A DNA stretch of 64,000 nt from Desertimonas sp963786985 (lineage in GTDB: Bacteria > Actinomycetota > Acidimicrobiia > Acidimicrobiales > Ilumatobacteraceae): assembly GCA_963786985.1 (NCBI GenBank), contig CAWBBL010000020.1, forward strand, positions 260,508-324,507, in the 5' to 3' direction. The translations under genes and the position numbers were made by a program. Shown piece by piece: positions 25,748 through 33,533 of the stretch. Under the pieces are notes generated by a model, which was given only the letters and a program-made list of their open reading frames with translations, did no database searches and was not told where the DNA came from. Numbering within the stretch: the first letter of the stretch is position 1; each line of letters opens with the position of its first letter.

Positions 25748-26884
25748 CTAGTAGGCGTTTTCCAGCTCGGCCTCGGCGTTGTCGACGGTGTACTCCTTGT
25801 CGGCGATGATCGTCACCTCGGGCACACCGGCGCCGCTGTAGAAGTCCTCGAGCGCCTGGAAGGCGAGCGGACCGAACCGCGGGTTGGACTCGATGACACC
25901 GGAGATCCATCCGTCGATGATGCCCTGCACCGCTCCCTGGGTGCCGTCGATGGTGATGATCTTGACGTCCCCCGGCGAGTATCCGGCGGCTTGCAAGGCA
26001 GCGACCGCACCGAGGGCCATCTCGTCGTTGTGGGCGTAGATCGCCGTGATGTCCGGATCGTTGGCAATCAACTGCTCGGTGACGGTCTGACCCATCGCCC
26101 GCTCGTAGTTGGCCGCCTGCTCGGCGACGACCTCGATCTCGGTGTCGAGCTCCTCGAGCCGCTCCATGAAGCCGTTGTTGCGGTCCGTCGTCACGTTCAC
26201 GCCGGCGGCGCCGAGCAGCACGGCGAGGCGCCCTTCGCCACCGGTCTCCCGGACCATCGCGTCGGCAGCCCGGCGGCCCTGCTCCACGAAGTCCGACCCG
26301 ATCCAGCCGATGTAGTCCTCGCAAGCCGTCTTGGTGGTCAGCAGCCGGTCGATGGTCATGATCGGCACGCCGTTCTCCTTGGCGTAGTCGAGCGCCGGGT
26401 CGAGGCCCTCGCTGTTCAACGGGGAGATGATCAGGGCGTCGACTCCCTGGTCGACCATGCCCTGGATGTCGGAGATCTCCTTGTTGAGGTCGGATTCGGC
26501 GTTGGTGACGATGAGGTCGATGCCCCGGGCCTCGGCTTCGTCACGGATCGACTGCGTCTCGGCGATGCGGAACGGGTTCGCTTCCCGCTCGGACTGGGCA
26601 AAGCCGATCGTGGCGCTGGCCAGGTCCACCTGTTCGACGCCGCCGGCGTACTGCTCGTAGGTGCACGTGTCCCCCGAGGTGCCGGCGACCTGCTGGCTGG
26701 CGCCAGGCTCGGTCGACCCGGAGGCGCCGGCATCGGTGCCTGGCGGTTCGGTGCCGGCCGGTTCGGTGCCGGCCGGTTCGGTGCCCGGCACGGTCGTTGC
26801 CGAGGAGCTGTGCGCGCCCCAGGCAGTTGCCGCGCAGACCAGGCTGACGGCAAGGATGGTTCGGGTGGTGCGTCGCTTGTTCAT
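25748..26884 (-). CDS. sugar ABC transporter substrate-binding protein (YtfQ-like)
   Basis: 378 residues. A signal peptide (TTRTILAVSLVCAATAWGAHS) is followed by a Pro/Gly/Thr linker with three PAGTE-like repeats. The binding fold begins at ATIGFAQSEREANPFR and continues through ITNAESDLNKEISDIQ-like VTNAESDLNKEISD, DALIISPL, IDRLLTTKTACEDYIGWIGSD and AIYAHNDEMALGAV. The SEREANPFRIAETQS stretch recalls the galactofuranose-binding protein YtfQ, and the gene order binding protein, two-domain ATPase, two permeases is that of ytfQRT-yjfF. Galactofuranose-like ligand specificity is inference. Confidence 0.9.
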   Translation of the reverse strand: MNKRRTTRTILAVSLVCAATAWGAHSSSATTVPGTEPAGTEPAGTEPPGTDAGASGSTEPGASQQVAGTSGDTCTYEQYAGGVEQVDLASATIGFAQSEREANPFRIAETQSIRDEAEARGIDLIVTNAESDLNKEISDIQGMVDQGVDALIISPLNSEGLDPALDYAKENGVPIMTIDRLLTTKTACEDYIGWIGSDFVEQGRRAADAMVRETGGEGRLAVLLGAAGVNVTTDRNNGFMERLEELDTEIEVVAEQAANYERAMGQTVTEQLIANDPDITAIYAHNDEMALGAVAALQAAGYSPGDVKIITIDGTQGAVQGIIDGWISGVIESNPRFGPLAFQALEDFYSGAGVPEVTIIADKEYTVDNAEAELENAY

Positions 26885-26916
26885 GATTCCCCCAGGTTGG
26901 GCGTTACGTGGTAGTT

Positions 26917-26951
26917 GACAACGTTGTCGCCGTTGATGACAACGTTGTCAT
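26917..26951. promoter_or_regulatory. two tandem palindromic operators, centres 21 bp apart
   Basis: GACAACGTTGTC (26917-26928) and the longer ATGACAACGTTGTCAT (26936-26951) are perfect palindromes sharing a 12-bp core with central CG, the LacI-family style. Their centres are 21 bp apart, two helical turns, so two dimers would sit on the same DNA face. They lie 33-67 bases upstream of the YtfQ-like gene, where a repressor would cover the promoter. No LacI gene sits beside this operon. Confidence 0.65.
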
Positions 26952-26966
26952 AAGTTGATTCGTGAT

Positions 26967-27761
26967 TCAAGTCGGAAATCCTCCTGTCGCCTCCTCATGG
27001 TCGGTGGGAGCGTGGCGGAGGCGGAGCCCCGACATCCCACCGTCGACGGCGAGCGCCGTGCCGGTCGTCGAACCAGCAGCGGGCCCACCGAGATACAGGA
27101 CGGCCGCAGCCACCTCCGCGGCGGTCACCAGACGTCCCGTCGGTTGACGGGCCTCCAAGGCAGCCCGCTCGGTGTCGGGATCTGCGGCCTGATCGAGCAG
27201 GCGGCCGAGCCACGGCGTGTCGACGGTTCCCGGGTTCACGCAGTTGACTCGGATGCCTTCGCCGACGTGGTCGGCGGCCATCGCCAATGTCAGCGACAAT
27301 ACGGCGCCCTTGGAGGCGCTGTACACCGCCCGCTCGGGAAGGCCAGCCGTCGCCGCGATCGAGCACATGTTGACGACTGCGGCGTCCGGAGACCGACGCA
27401 GATGGACGAGCGCCGAACGCATCACCCGCACGATTCCGAGCACGTTGACGTCGAAGACGTGGCGCCACTCGTCGAGTGAGTTTGCCTCGATCGTGCCCTG
27501 GGCTCCGATGCCGGCGTTGTTGACGAGCACGTCGATGCCGTGCATCGACGTGGCGGCCTGCTCGACTGCTTCCGCGACCGAAGCGTCGTCGGCGACGTCG
27601 GCCCGGAGGGCCAAGGCGCCGGCCGGCGCGCCCGCGGGATCGAGGTCGAGCACTACCACCGCGGCGCCGCGGCCGAGAGCCGCCGACGCGACGGCGTGGC
27701 CGATGCCCGACGAACCCCCGGTGACCAAGACCCGCAGGCCGGCGAAGTCGTCAGCGCTCAC
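26967..27761 (-). CDS. SDR-family dehydrogenase
   Basis: 264 residues. NAD(P)-binding TGGSSGIGHAVA, NNAGIGAQG, catalytic Ser in CSIAATAGLPE, Tyr/Lys in YSASKGA, and the C-terminal DGGMSGL typical of classical SDRs. Adjacent to L-fuconate dehydratase, the likely reaction is oxidation of 2-keto-3-deoxy-L-fuconate to the 2,4-diketo acid, or of L-fucose itself; context, not sequence, suggests this. GTG at 27761 is the only sensible start and lacks a clear ribosome binding site; a hairpin arm ends exactly at it. Confidence 0.85.
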   Translation of the reverse strand: MSADDFAGLRVLVTGGSSGIGHAVASAALGRGAAVVVLDLDPAGAPAGALALRADVADDASVAEAVEQAATSMHGIDVLVNNAGIGAQGTIEANSLDEWRHVFDVNVLGIVRVMRSALVHLRRSPDAAVVNMCSIAATAGLPERAVYSASKGAVLSLTLAMAADHVGEGIRVNCVNPGTVDTPWLGRLLDQAADPDTERAALEARQPTGRLVTAAEVAAAVLYLGGPAAGSTTGTALAVDGGMSGLRLRHAPTDHEEATGGFPT

Positions 27762-27815
27762 TGGTGCACCATGGCCATGCGGTTGATCGTCCGGGGGCGA
27801 CGGGCGGTGCACCAG
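27761..27815. promoter_or_regulatory. inverted repeat abutting the SDR start codon
   Basis: CTGGTGCACC (27761-27770) and GGTGCACCAG (27806-27815) are perfect 10-bp inverted repeats 35 bases apart. In the minus-strand mRNA the second arm ends on the G of the SDR GTG start, so a folded leader could limit translation. Confidence 0.35.
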
Positions 27816-27861
27816 CGAGCTATGAGCGCCGTAATTCTGATTCGCTCGCTCGAAGACTCGC

Positions 27862-29166
27862 TCACTCATTGCCGTCGGTCCAGGCCGGGCCGTCGGGGAA
27901 GCGGAACGCAGCGACGGAGTCGTCGAGCAGACGGGCGCCTCCTCCGGGACCGGTGGGCGCGAGGTAGCGCCCGCCGCGCACCACGACGGGGTCGGTGAAA
28001 TGCTCGTGGAGGTGATCGACATACTCGATCCACCGGTCGTCCGTCGTGCCGCTCACGGCGACGAAGTCGAACATCGCCAGGTGCTGCACCATCTCGCACA
28101 GCCCGACGCCTCCCGCATGCGGGCACACCGGCACCCCGAACTTGGCGGCGAGCAGCAGGATGGCGAGGTTCTCGTTCACGCCGCCTACCCGGCAGGCATC
28201 GATCTGGACGACATCGATCGCCTCGGCTTGGAGCAGCTGCTTGAAGATGATCCGGTTCTGGACATGCTCACCGGTGGCCACCCGTACCGGGCGCACTGCT
28301 CGACGGATGGCGAGGTGGCCGAGCACGTCATCGGGCGACGTCGGCTCCTCGATCCAATAGAGGTCGAACTCCGCCAGTTTCGCCATCCACTCGATCGCCT
28401 GACCGATGCCCCATCGCTGGTTGGCGTCGACGGCGATGCGCGCCCGCTCGCCCGCCGCGTGGCGGGCGATCGCCAACCGGCGGATGTCCGACTCGACGTC
28501 GGCGCCGACCTTCATCTTGAGCATCGTGAACCCGTCCGCGACGGATTGGCGGGTCAGCCGGGCCACCTTGTCGTCGTCGTAGCCGAGCCATCCCGCCGAC
28601 GTCGTGTAGGCCGGAAGGCCGTCGGCCTGCAGGGCGGCGATGCGTCCGTCGCGCCCCGCCGCCTTGGCTTCCAGAAGGTCGAGTGCTTCGCTCGCGGTGA
28701 GGGCGTCGTCGATGTAGGTGAAGTCGACCTGGTCGACGACCTCCTGTGGTGAGAGCGAGGCGAGCAGCCGCCACAGTGGCTGGCCGTCGAGACGGCAGCG
28801 CAGGTCCCACGCGGCGTTGACGACGGCGCCGATGGCCATGTGCATGACGCCCTTCTCCGGACCGAGCCAGCGCAGTTGGCCGTCCCAGATCAACTCCCTC
28901 GCCAGGGCGCCGACGTCGGAGACGACGTCCGCCACGTCGCGGCCGACGACGTAGCGCTCGAGGGCGCGCACGGCCGCGCAGGCGACGTCGTTGCCGCGTC
29001 CCGTCGTGAACAGCAACGAGTAACCGGCCACGTCGGCATCGTCGACACGCAACGCCACGTAGGCGGCCGAGTAATCCGGTTCCGGGTTCATCGCGTCGGA
29101 CCCGTCCAGCTCGCGTGAGGTCGGGAACCTGACGTCGATGACGTCGACGGCGCTGATGCGGCTCAT
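27862..29166 (-). CDS. L-fuconate dehydratase (enolase superfamily)
   Basis: 434 residues, the usual length. The opening RFPTSRELDGSDAMNPEPDY is characteristic of L-fuconate dehydratases (FucD / ENOSF1 group). Catalytic features: the Lys pair in MLKMKVGADV, metal ligands in VDANQRWG, IEEPTSPDD and GEHVQNR, and the general-acid His in CPHAGGVGLCE. It removes water from L-fuconate to give 2-keto-3-deoxy-L-fuconate in the non-phosphorylating L-fucose pathway. Divergent regulation with the downstream SDR and the neighbouring importer fits sugar uptake and breakdown. ATG at 29166. Related acid sugars are possible substrates. Confidence 0.92.
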   Translation of the reverse strand: MSRISAVDVIDVRFPTSRELDGSDAMNPEPDYSAAYVALRVDDADVAGYSLLFTTGRGNDVACAAVRALERYVVGRDVADVVSDVGALARELIWDGQLRWLGPEKGVMHMAIGAVVNAAWDLRCRLDGQPLWRLLASLSPQEVVDQVDFTYIDDALTASEALDLLEAKAAGRDGRIAALQADGLPAYTTSAGWLGYDDDKVARLTRQSVADGFTMLKMKVGADVESDIRRLAIARHAAGERARIAVDANQRWGIGQAIEWMAKLAEFDLYWIEEPTSPDDVLGHLAIRRAVRPVRVATGEHVQNRIIFKQLLQAEAIDVVQIDACRVGGVNENLAILLLAAKFGVPVCPHAGGVGLCEMVQHLAMFDFVAVSGTTDDRWIEYVDHLHEHFTDPVVVRGGRYLAPTGPGGGARLLDDSVAAFRFPDGPAWTDGNE

Positions 29167-29185
29167 GGCTCGTTCTCGATGGTTC

Positions 29186-29222
29186 GTGGTGGGCGCCGCA
29201 GACGTCGGGCGGCGCCCACCAC
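29186..29222. promoter_or_regulatory. hairpin after binding-protein gene
   Basis: GTGGTGGGCGCCG (29186-29198) pairs perfectly with CGGCGCCCACCAC (29210-29222), with an 11-base loop. It sits between the binding-protein stop and fucD, the same place as the hairpin at 25698-25741 in the other importer operon. Likely a partial terminator or mRNA-stabilising element. Confidence 0.65.
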
Positions 29223-29237
29223 AGCTCGGTCGACGGC

Positions 29238-30206
29238 TCAGCCGCCGAACTCGTCGGCGTTGTCGGCGGTGACGATCTCGGTGCCCGTGTCGATCAGCGG
29301 CTCGACCGTTTCGCCGTTGATCGCGTCGAGGGCGGCCTGCGCACCGAACTCTCCCATCCGGGCGGGGAACTGGGCGACCGACGCGAGTTGGTCTCCAGCG
29401 ACGATCGCCGCGACCTCGTCGGGGCCGGCATCGAAGCCGACCACGAGGATGTCCTTGTCCGCACTCTCGATCGCTTCGAGGGCCCCGATGATCGGCGGGC
29501 CGCACGCTCCGTAGATCGCCGTGACGTCGGGGTTGGCCGTCAGGATGTCCTGCGCCGCGTCCAAGCCCTTGGTCTGGTCACAGTCGGTCGGCAGCGAGGC
29601 GACGATCTCGAAGTCCTCCCCGAGGCCCTCCTCGAAACCGGTGACCCGGTCCTCCAATGACGGTGCGCCGGCGACGCCCTCGAGGACGGCGATGGTGTCG
29701 CCGGGCTCGAGCTGCTCGGCGAGGAACTCGCCGGCGAGTACGCCGCCGGCGAGGTTGTCGGTCGCCACGAGCGACGTCGCCCCTTCCCAACCCGGGATGT
29801 CGTTGTCGACGAGGACCACGAAGATCCCCGCGTCGACGGCCTCTTGCAAGGCGTCTTGGACGTTCGGGCTCGTCGGCGTCACGACGATCGCTTGGACCTC
29901 TTGGGTGACCATCGACTCGATGGCGTTGATCACGCCCTCGTCGTCGGTGCCGCTCGCCCCCTGGGCGAAGATCAGCTCGACCTCGGGATGCGCTTCGTTC
30001 CATGTCTCCGCGGCATCGACCATCGTGTCGTAGAAGTCGACCGGAAATTTCGTGATGAACCCGATCTTCACGGACCCGGCCGGCGCGGTGTCACCGGATG
30101 GGCCGGAGTCGGGCGGCGTCGTGGCCCCGACGATGTCGGACCCGGTGACTGTCGCCCCGAGGCCGAGGCACAGCAGCAGCGGTGCCAGCCGAGTGATTCT
30201 CTTCAT
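29238..30206 (-). CDS. sugar ABC transporter substrate-binding protein
   Basis: 322 residues. A signal peptide (KRITRLAPLLLCLGLGATVTG) is followed by a short Pro/Ser linker and a type 1 periplasmic-binding fold: KIGFITKFPVDFYDTMVDA, AIVVTPTSPNVQDALQEAV, VVLVDNDIPGW, VATDNLAGG, AIYGACGPPIIGALEAI, ILVVGFDAGPDEV. It captures a sugar outside the membrane for the following ATPase and permease. It is separated from fucD by a hairpin. Ligand unknown; L-fucose or a related deoxy sugar fits the neighbours. Confidence 0.9.
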   Translation of the reverse strand: MKRITRLAPLLLCLGLGATVTGSDIVGATTPPDSGPSGDTAPAGSVKIGFITKFPVDFYDTMVDAAETWNEAHPEVELIFAQGASGTDDEGVINAIESMVTQEVQAIVVTPTSPNVQDALQEAVDAGIFVVLVDNDIPGWEGATSLVATDNLAGGVLAGEFLAEQLEPGDTIAVLEGVAGAPSLEDRVTGFEEGLGEDFEIVASLPTDCDQTKGLDAAQDILTANPDVTAIYGACGPPIIGALEAIESADKDILVVGFDAGPDEVAAIVAGDQLASVAQFPARMGEFGAQAALDAINGETVEPLIDTGTEIVTADNADEFGG

Positions 30207-30301
30207 CCTGGGTTCCCCCTTGTTGTCTGGCGGCGTCGCCGCCGGTTCTTGCCCGCGCCGAACTCACGGCGCGTGCCTGTGTGGTTTCGAAATGTGGAGG
30301 A

Positions 30302-31051
30302 CTACGCCGCGGTGCCGACGATCATGGCGACGATCCTCTGTTGGCTCTCGGGGCTCGGAACCTCCTCGCCCACCTTGCGGCCGCGCCGCATCACGATGGC
30401 GCGGTCGGCCACCTCGGTCACGTGATCGAGGGCATGAGAGATGACGATGACGGCGCGATCCTCGGCGCGCAAGCGGGTGATCAAGTCGAGAACCCGGCGC
30501 GATTCGCGCACGCCGAGAGCCGCCGTCGGCTCGTCGAGGATCACGACCTTCGACGCAAACGCGGCGGCCCGGGCAACGGCGATGGCCTGACGCTGACCCC
30601 CCGACATCAAGCCGACGACGGCTGAACGTGCAGGCAGCGACACTTGTAGGCGGTCGAGGACGTCGACGGTGGCGTCGGTCATCGCTCGGCGACGAAGCAC
30701 ACGTAGCGGCCGCGGCAGCCATCGCGGAACGGCGTCTTCGCGGCCGGCGTAGAAGTTCGCCGCCGGCGTCAGATTGTCGAACAAGGCGAGGTCCTGGTAC
30801 ACGGTCTCGATCCCGTCGGCCCGCGCCGCCGCCGGCGAGGTGATGTGGGCGGGTCGGCCATCGATCTCGATCTCCCCCTCGTCCAGCCGATGGACGCCGG
30901 TGATGCACTTGATCAGCGTCGACTTGCCGGCACCGTTGTCCCCGAGCAGGGCGAGGACCTCGCCGTAGTGCACTTCGACGTCCACCGAGTCGAGAGCCAG
31001 TACGGCGCCGAAGCGCTTCGTCGCTCCGCGGACCGAGAGGGCGACGCTCAC
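30302..31051 (-). CDS. sugar ABC transporter ATPase, single domain
   Basis: 249 residues, one nucleotide-binding domain: Walker A GDNGAGKSTLIKCI, VYQDLALFDNL, signature MSGGQRQAIAV (MSGG instead of LSGG), Walker B VVILDEPTAALGV and ISHALDHVTEV. It closely resembles the single-domain ATPase at 6.0-6.8 kb, including GIETVYQDLAL, so these two importers belong to the same subgroup. GTG start at 31051 overlaps the permease stop by 4 bp. Confidence 0.92.
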   Translation of the reverse strand: MSVALSVRGATKRFGAVLALDSVDVEVHYGEVLALLGDNGAGKSTLIKCITGVHRLDEGEIEIDGRPAHITSPAAARADGIETVYQDLALFDNLTPAANFYAGREDAVPRWLPRPLRVLRRRAMTDATVDVLDRLQVSLPARSAVVGLMSGGQRQAIAVARAAAFASKVVILDEPTAALGVRESRRVLDLITRLRAEDRAVIVISHALDHVTEVADRAIVMRRGRKVGEEVPSPESQQRIVAMIVGTAA

Positions 31052-32154
31052 GCGTGGGCCGCCTGGAGCACGCGGAAGCGGTCTTCGAGCCGAGCACGTA
31101 GCACGTCGGACTCCACCGCCAGCACGATGACGACGCCGATGACGATCGGCTGCAGGAACGCATCGACGTTGAGCAGGTTCATCCCGTTGCGGATCACGCC
31201 GATCATCAGCGCACCGACGAGGGCGTTGCCGACGTTGCCGCGTCCGCCGAGGAAGCTGGCTCCACCGATGATCACGGCGGCGATCGAATCGAGCTCAGCG
31301 AGCGAGCCCGCCGTCGGCGAGCCGGCGTTCAACCGGCCCGACGTGACGACCGCTGCGACACCAGCCAGCAGCCCACACAGGACGTACACCGAGATGAGCA
31401 GGGAACGGACCGGGATGCCCGTCCGGCGGGCGGCTTCGGCGTTGCCGCCCATGGCGTAGACCCAGCGGCCGAACACGAGGCGGGACATCGCAACGGCGGT
31501 CACCGTGGCAATGCCGGCGACGAGGAACGCCGAGTAGGGCAGCCAGCCGACCGACCCGCCGCCGATCGTCTGGACGATCTGCGGAACGCCGCGGACCGGC
31601 TGGCCGTCGGCGAACTGGAGCGCCAGACCGCGGGCGATGCTCAACGTCGCCAGCGTGATGATGAACGGGTGCGGCAGCCGGCCCCACACGTAGCCGGCGC
31701 CGTTGACGAAGCCCACCGCCGCCCCCGTCGCGAGCATGACGATGATGACCACCACGGCGCCGCTGCCGTTGCGGAAGGCGAGGGCGCCGAGCACCGAGGC
31801 GAGTGCCAGCGTCGAGCCGACGGACAAGTCGATGCCTCTGGTGATGATGACGAGCAGCTGGCCGATCGCCAGCAAGGCGATTGCCGCCGTCTGCGACAGG
31901 ATGTTGCCGACGTTGCCGGTGGTCAGGAACACCGGCGACAGGAGCGTCATGGCGAGGGCGAGGCCGGCGAGAATGAGCACGGGACCGAGCCGGATCACGG
32001 TGAGGGCGCCCCGGAGCAGCCGGTAGCGGCCCCGCCGGCGCACGTCCTCGTCTGGATCGCCGTCGACAGAATCGGCCGCCGACAAGTGATCGTCGCCCGC
32101 TGAGGCGATGACGTCGGCGCCCGTCGGGTGTCCGAGGTTCGCCAACGTGCTCAT
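31048..32154 (-). CDS. sugar ABC transporter permease (CUT2)
   Basis: 368 residues with a hydrophilic N-terminus of about 50 residues and then the RbsC-like membrane core: AIGQLLVIITRGIDLSVGSTLAL, HPFIITLATLSIARGLALQFADGQ, YAMGGNAEAARRTGIPV, AAVIIGGASFLGGRGNVG. ATG at 32154 has GGAGGTG a few bases upstream. It is the first gene of the permease-ATPase-binding protein-fucD-SDR run and is divergent from the GntR gene, with an operator-like repeat in between. Confidence 0.93.
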   Translation of the reverse strand: MSTLANLGHPTGADVIASAGDDHLSAADSVDGDPDEDVRRRGRYRLLRGALTVIRLGPVLILAGLALAMTLLSPVFLTTGNVGNILSQTAAIALLAIGQLLVIITRGIDLSVGSTLALASVLGALAFRNGSGAVVVIIVMLATGAAVGFVNGAGYVWGRLPHPFIITLATLSIARGLALQFADGQPVRGVPQIVQTIGGGSVGWLPYSAFLVAGIATVTAVAMSRLVFGRWVYAMGGNAEAARRTGIPVRSLLISVYVLCGLLAGVAAVVTSGRLNAGSPTAGSLAELDSIAAVIIGGASFLGGRGNVGNALVGALMIGVIRNGMNLLNVDAFLQPIVIGVVIVLAVESDVLRARLEDRFRVLQAAHA

Positions 32155-32223
32155 CGGTCACCTCCCCGAGTGCGACTCCACCGATGTCGTCGACGGTCGA
32201 CGACAGCTGTACCATACGCACTG

Positions 32224-32238
32224 AGACATCCCATGTCT
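32224..32238. promoter_or_regulatory. putative FCD-GntR operator
   Basis: AGACAT-CCC-ATGTCT is a perfect 6-bp inverted repeat with a 3-base spacer, centred between the divergent permease gene (start 32154) and gntR gene (start 32278). Size and place suit a GntR-family dimer controlling both promoters. Confidence 0.55.
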
Positions 32239-32277
32239 AGACCCCGATCCGATACGGGTGGAGAGAGGTGACCAACG

Positions 32278-33000
32278 ATGCCTGCCTCATTGACCGAGGC
32301 TGCGATTGAGCAGGTTCGTGAGCTGATCGCCTCGGGCAGCCTGTCGCCTGGCGAACGACTCCCTCCTGAAGCCGAGTTGGCGGAGTCGCTGGGCACCGGC
32401 CGCAACACGATGCGCGAAGCCGTTCGTGCCCTGGTCAGTGCTCGTGTGCTGGAGATTCGCCGCGGGGACGGGACGTTCGTGACGAGCTTGCGACCCGAGC
32501 TGCTGCTCGCCGGCATCGGAGCTGCGGCTGACTTGCTGCTCGACGACTTCACCCTGGAGCTCGTGCAGGTCCGCCGCATTCTCGAGCCGGCGGCGACCAG
32601 GTTCGCCGCCACTCGGATCACCGACGAGGAGCTCGCCGAACTCGACGCGCTCTTACATAGGATGTCTACGGCAGCGTCTCACGAGGAGAAGATCGAACAC
32701 GACGAGGCGTTCCACCAGGTCGTGGCGGCCGCCTCCGGCAATGCGACGCTGGCGTCGATGCTCAACGGGGTGTCCAGCCGAACCACCCGCGGGCGCGTGT
32801 GGCGGGGCGTGATCGAAGCGGGGGCCATCGATCGCACGATCTCCGAGCACACGGCGATTCTCGCCGCGTTGCGCGCCCACGATCCGCAATTGGCCGAGGC
32901 GGCTGCCCTGCTGCACGTGTCAACGACCGAGCACTGGTTCGCCAGTCTGGTCAACGCACCCGAACCGCCGACCGACTCGTCGGCGTCGCCAACCAGGTAA
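32278..33000 (+). CDS. GntR-family regulator with FCD domain
   Basis: 240 residues. The N-terminal winged helix (LSPGERLPPEAELAESLG, GRNTMREAVRALVSARVLE, RRGDGTFV) is followed by an all-helical FCD effector domain with metal-binding Asp/His positions (HDEAFHQVVAAASGN, ISEHTAILAALRAHD). Such regulators sense sugar acids or other organic acids. Divergent placement from the permease-to-SDR operon makes it the likely regulator of L-fuconate-type catabolism, perhaps sensing a keto-deoxy sugar acid. AGAGAGGTG lies upstream of the ATG. Confidence 0.9.
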   Translation: MPASLTEAAIEQVRELIASGSLSPGERLPPEAELAESLGTGRNTMREAVRALVSARVLEIRRGDGTFVTSLRPELLLAGIGAAADLLLDDFTLELVQVRRILEPAATRFAATRITDEELAELDALLHRMSTAASHEEKIEHDEAFHQVVAAASGNATLASMLNGVSSRTTRGRVWRGVIEAGAIDRTISEHTAILAALRAHDPQLAEAAALLHVSTTEHWFASLVNAPEPPTDSSASPTR

Positions 33001-33077
33001 CTGGGCGGCCAAACGGGCGGAAATCGGACCGCCGGCCGCCCAGAACGGGTAATGGACCGCAGGCCGCCCAGAACGGG
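33001..33077. repeat. two 28-bp-period repeats with a shared hairpin arm
   Basis: Directly after the gntR stop, CTGGGCGGCC (33001-33010) is followed by two near-identical 24-bp units starting at 33026 and 33054 (one mismatch). Each unit contains GGCCGCCCAG, the exact complement of the first arm, so two alternative hairpins can form. It probably acts as a terminator; compare the element at 62204-62278. Confidence 0.55.
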
Positions 33078-33087
33078 GAGTCGATCG

Positions 33088-33288
33088 TCACTCGCGACGG
33101 GGTGATGAACCGAGGACCGGGAAGCGCCGGCCTCGCCTCGGCGAGCTGGCCACGGCGATTGCCGGATCGGTGCGGCCCGGCCGGCTCGATAGCCACATCG
33201 CTCCGATCGCTCCGACGATGAGCGCCACGACGACGAGCGCCCACTTCTTCGACGACAGCCCGACCGCCTCCTCGATCGCTTCCCTCAT
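33088..33288 (-). CDS. small single-helix membrane protein
   Basis: 66 residues. An amphipathic start (MREAIEEAVGLSSKKW) leads into one membrane helix (ALVVVALIVGAIGAMWL) and an Arg-rich tail. ATG at 33288 is backed by a strong GGAGGAA site. Short proteins of this design are common in actinobacteria; no function can be assigned. The 33289-33533 gap that follows holds nothing I recognise. Confidence 0.6.
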   Translation of the reverse strand: MREAIEEAVGLSSKKWALVVVALIVGAIGAMWLSSRPGRTDPAIAVASSPRRGRRFPVLGSSPRRE

Positions 33289-33533
33289 GATTCCTCCCGT
33301 ATCGGGCATGTCGTTCCTCCCGGGTTACTCGACGCTCAACAGTCTGGCCCCCGGCGGTGGTCGGTCGGGTGCTCGGCGCCAGATCGACCTCGAGCGGCGC
33401 GAGCGAACTCCGCGATGCGGGCGGTCCGATGGGCGACCGCCGACCACCCGCCGAGGATGACGCCAACGCGTGGTCGTGATGCGTACGGTTACCGGCCACG
33501 ACCGTTGGGCTGTCGCCGAACCACGTAGAGGAG

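Noticed and set aside
26967..28022. Longer SDR reading from 28022
   Set aside because: The extra 87 residues are low-complexity, overlap the end of the L-fuconate dehydratase gene and carry no SDR homology; GTG 27761 begins just before the Rossmann motif.
33001..33081. Attachment site or integrated element at the repeats after gntR
   Set aside because: No integrase, transposase or tRNA gene is near and no change of gene character is seen across it.
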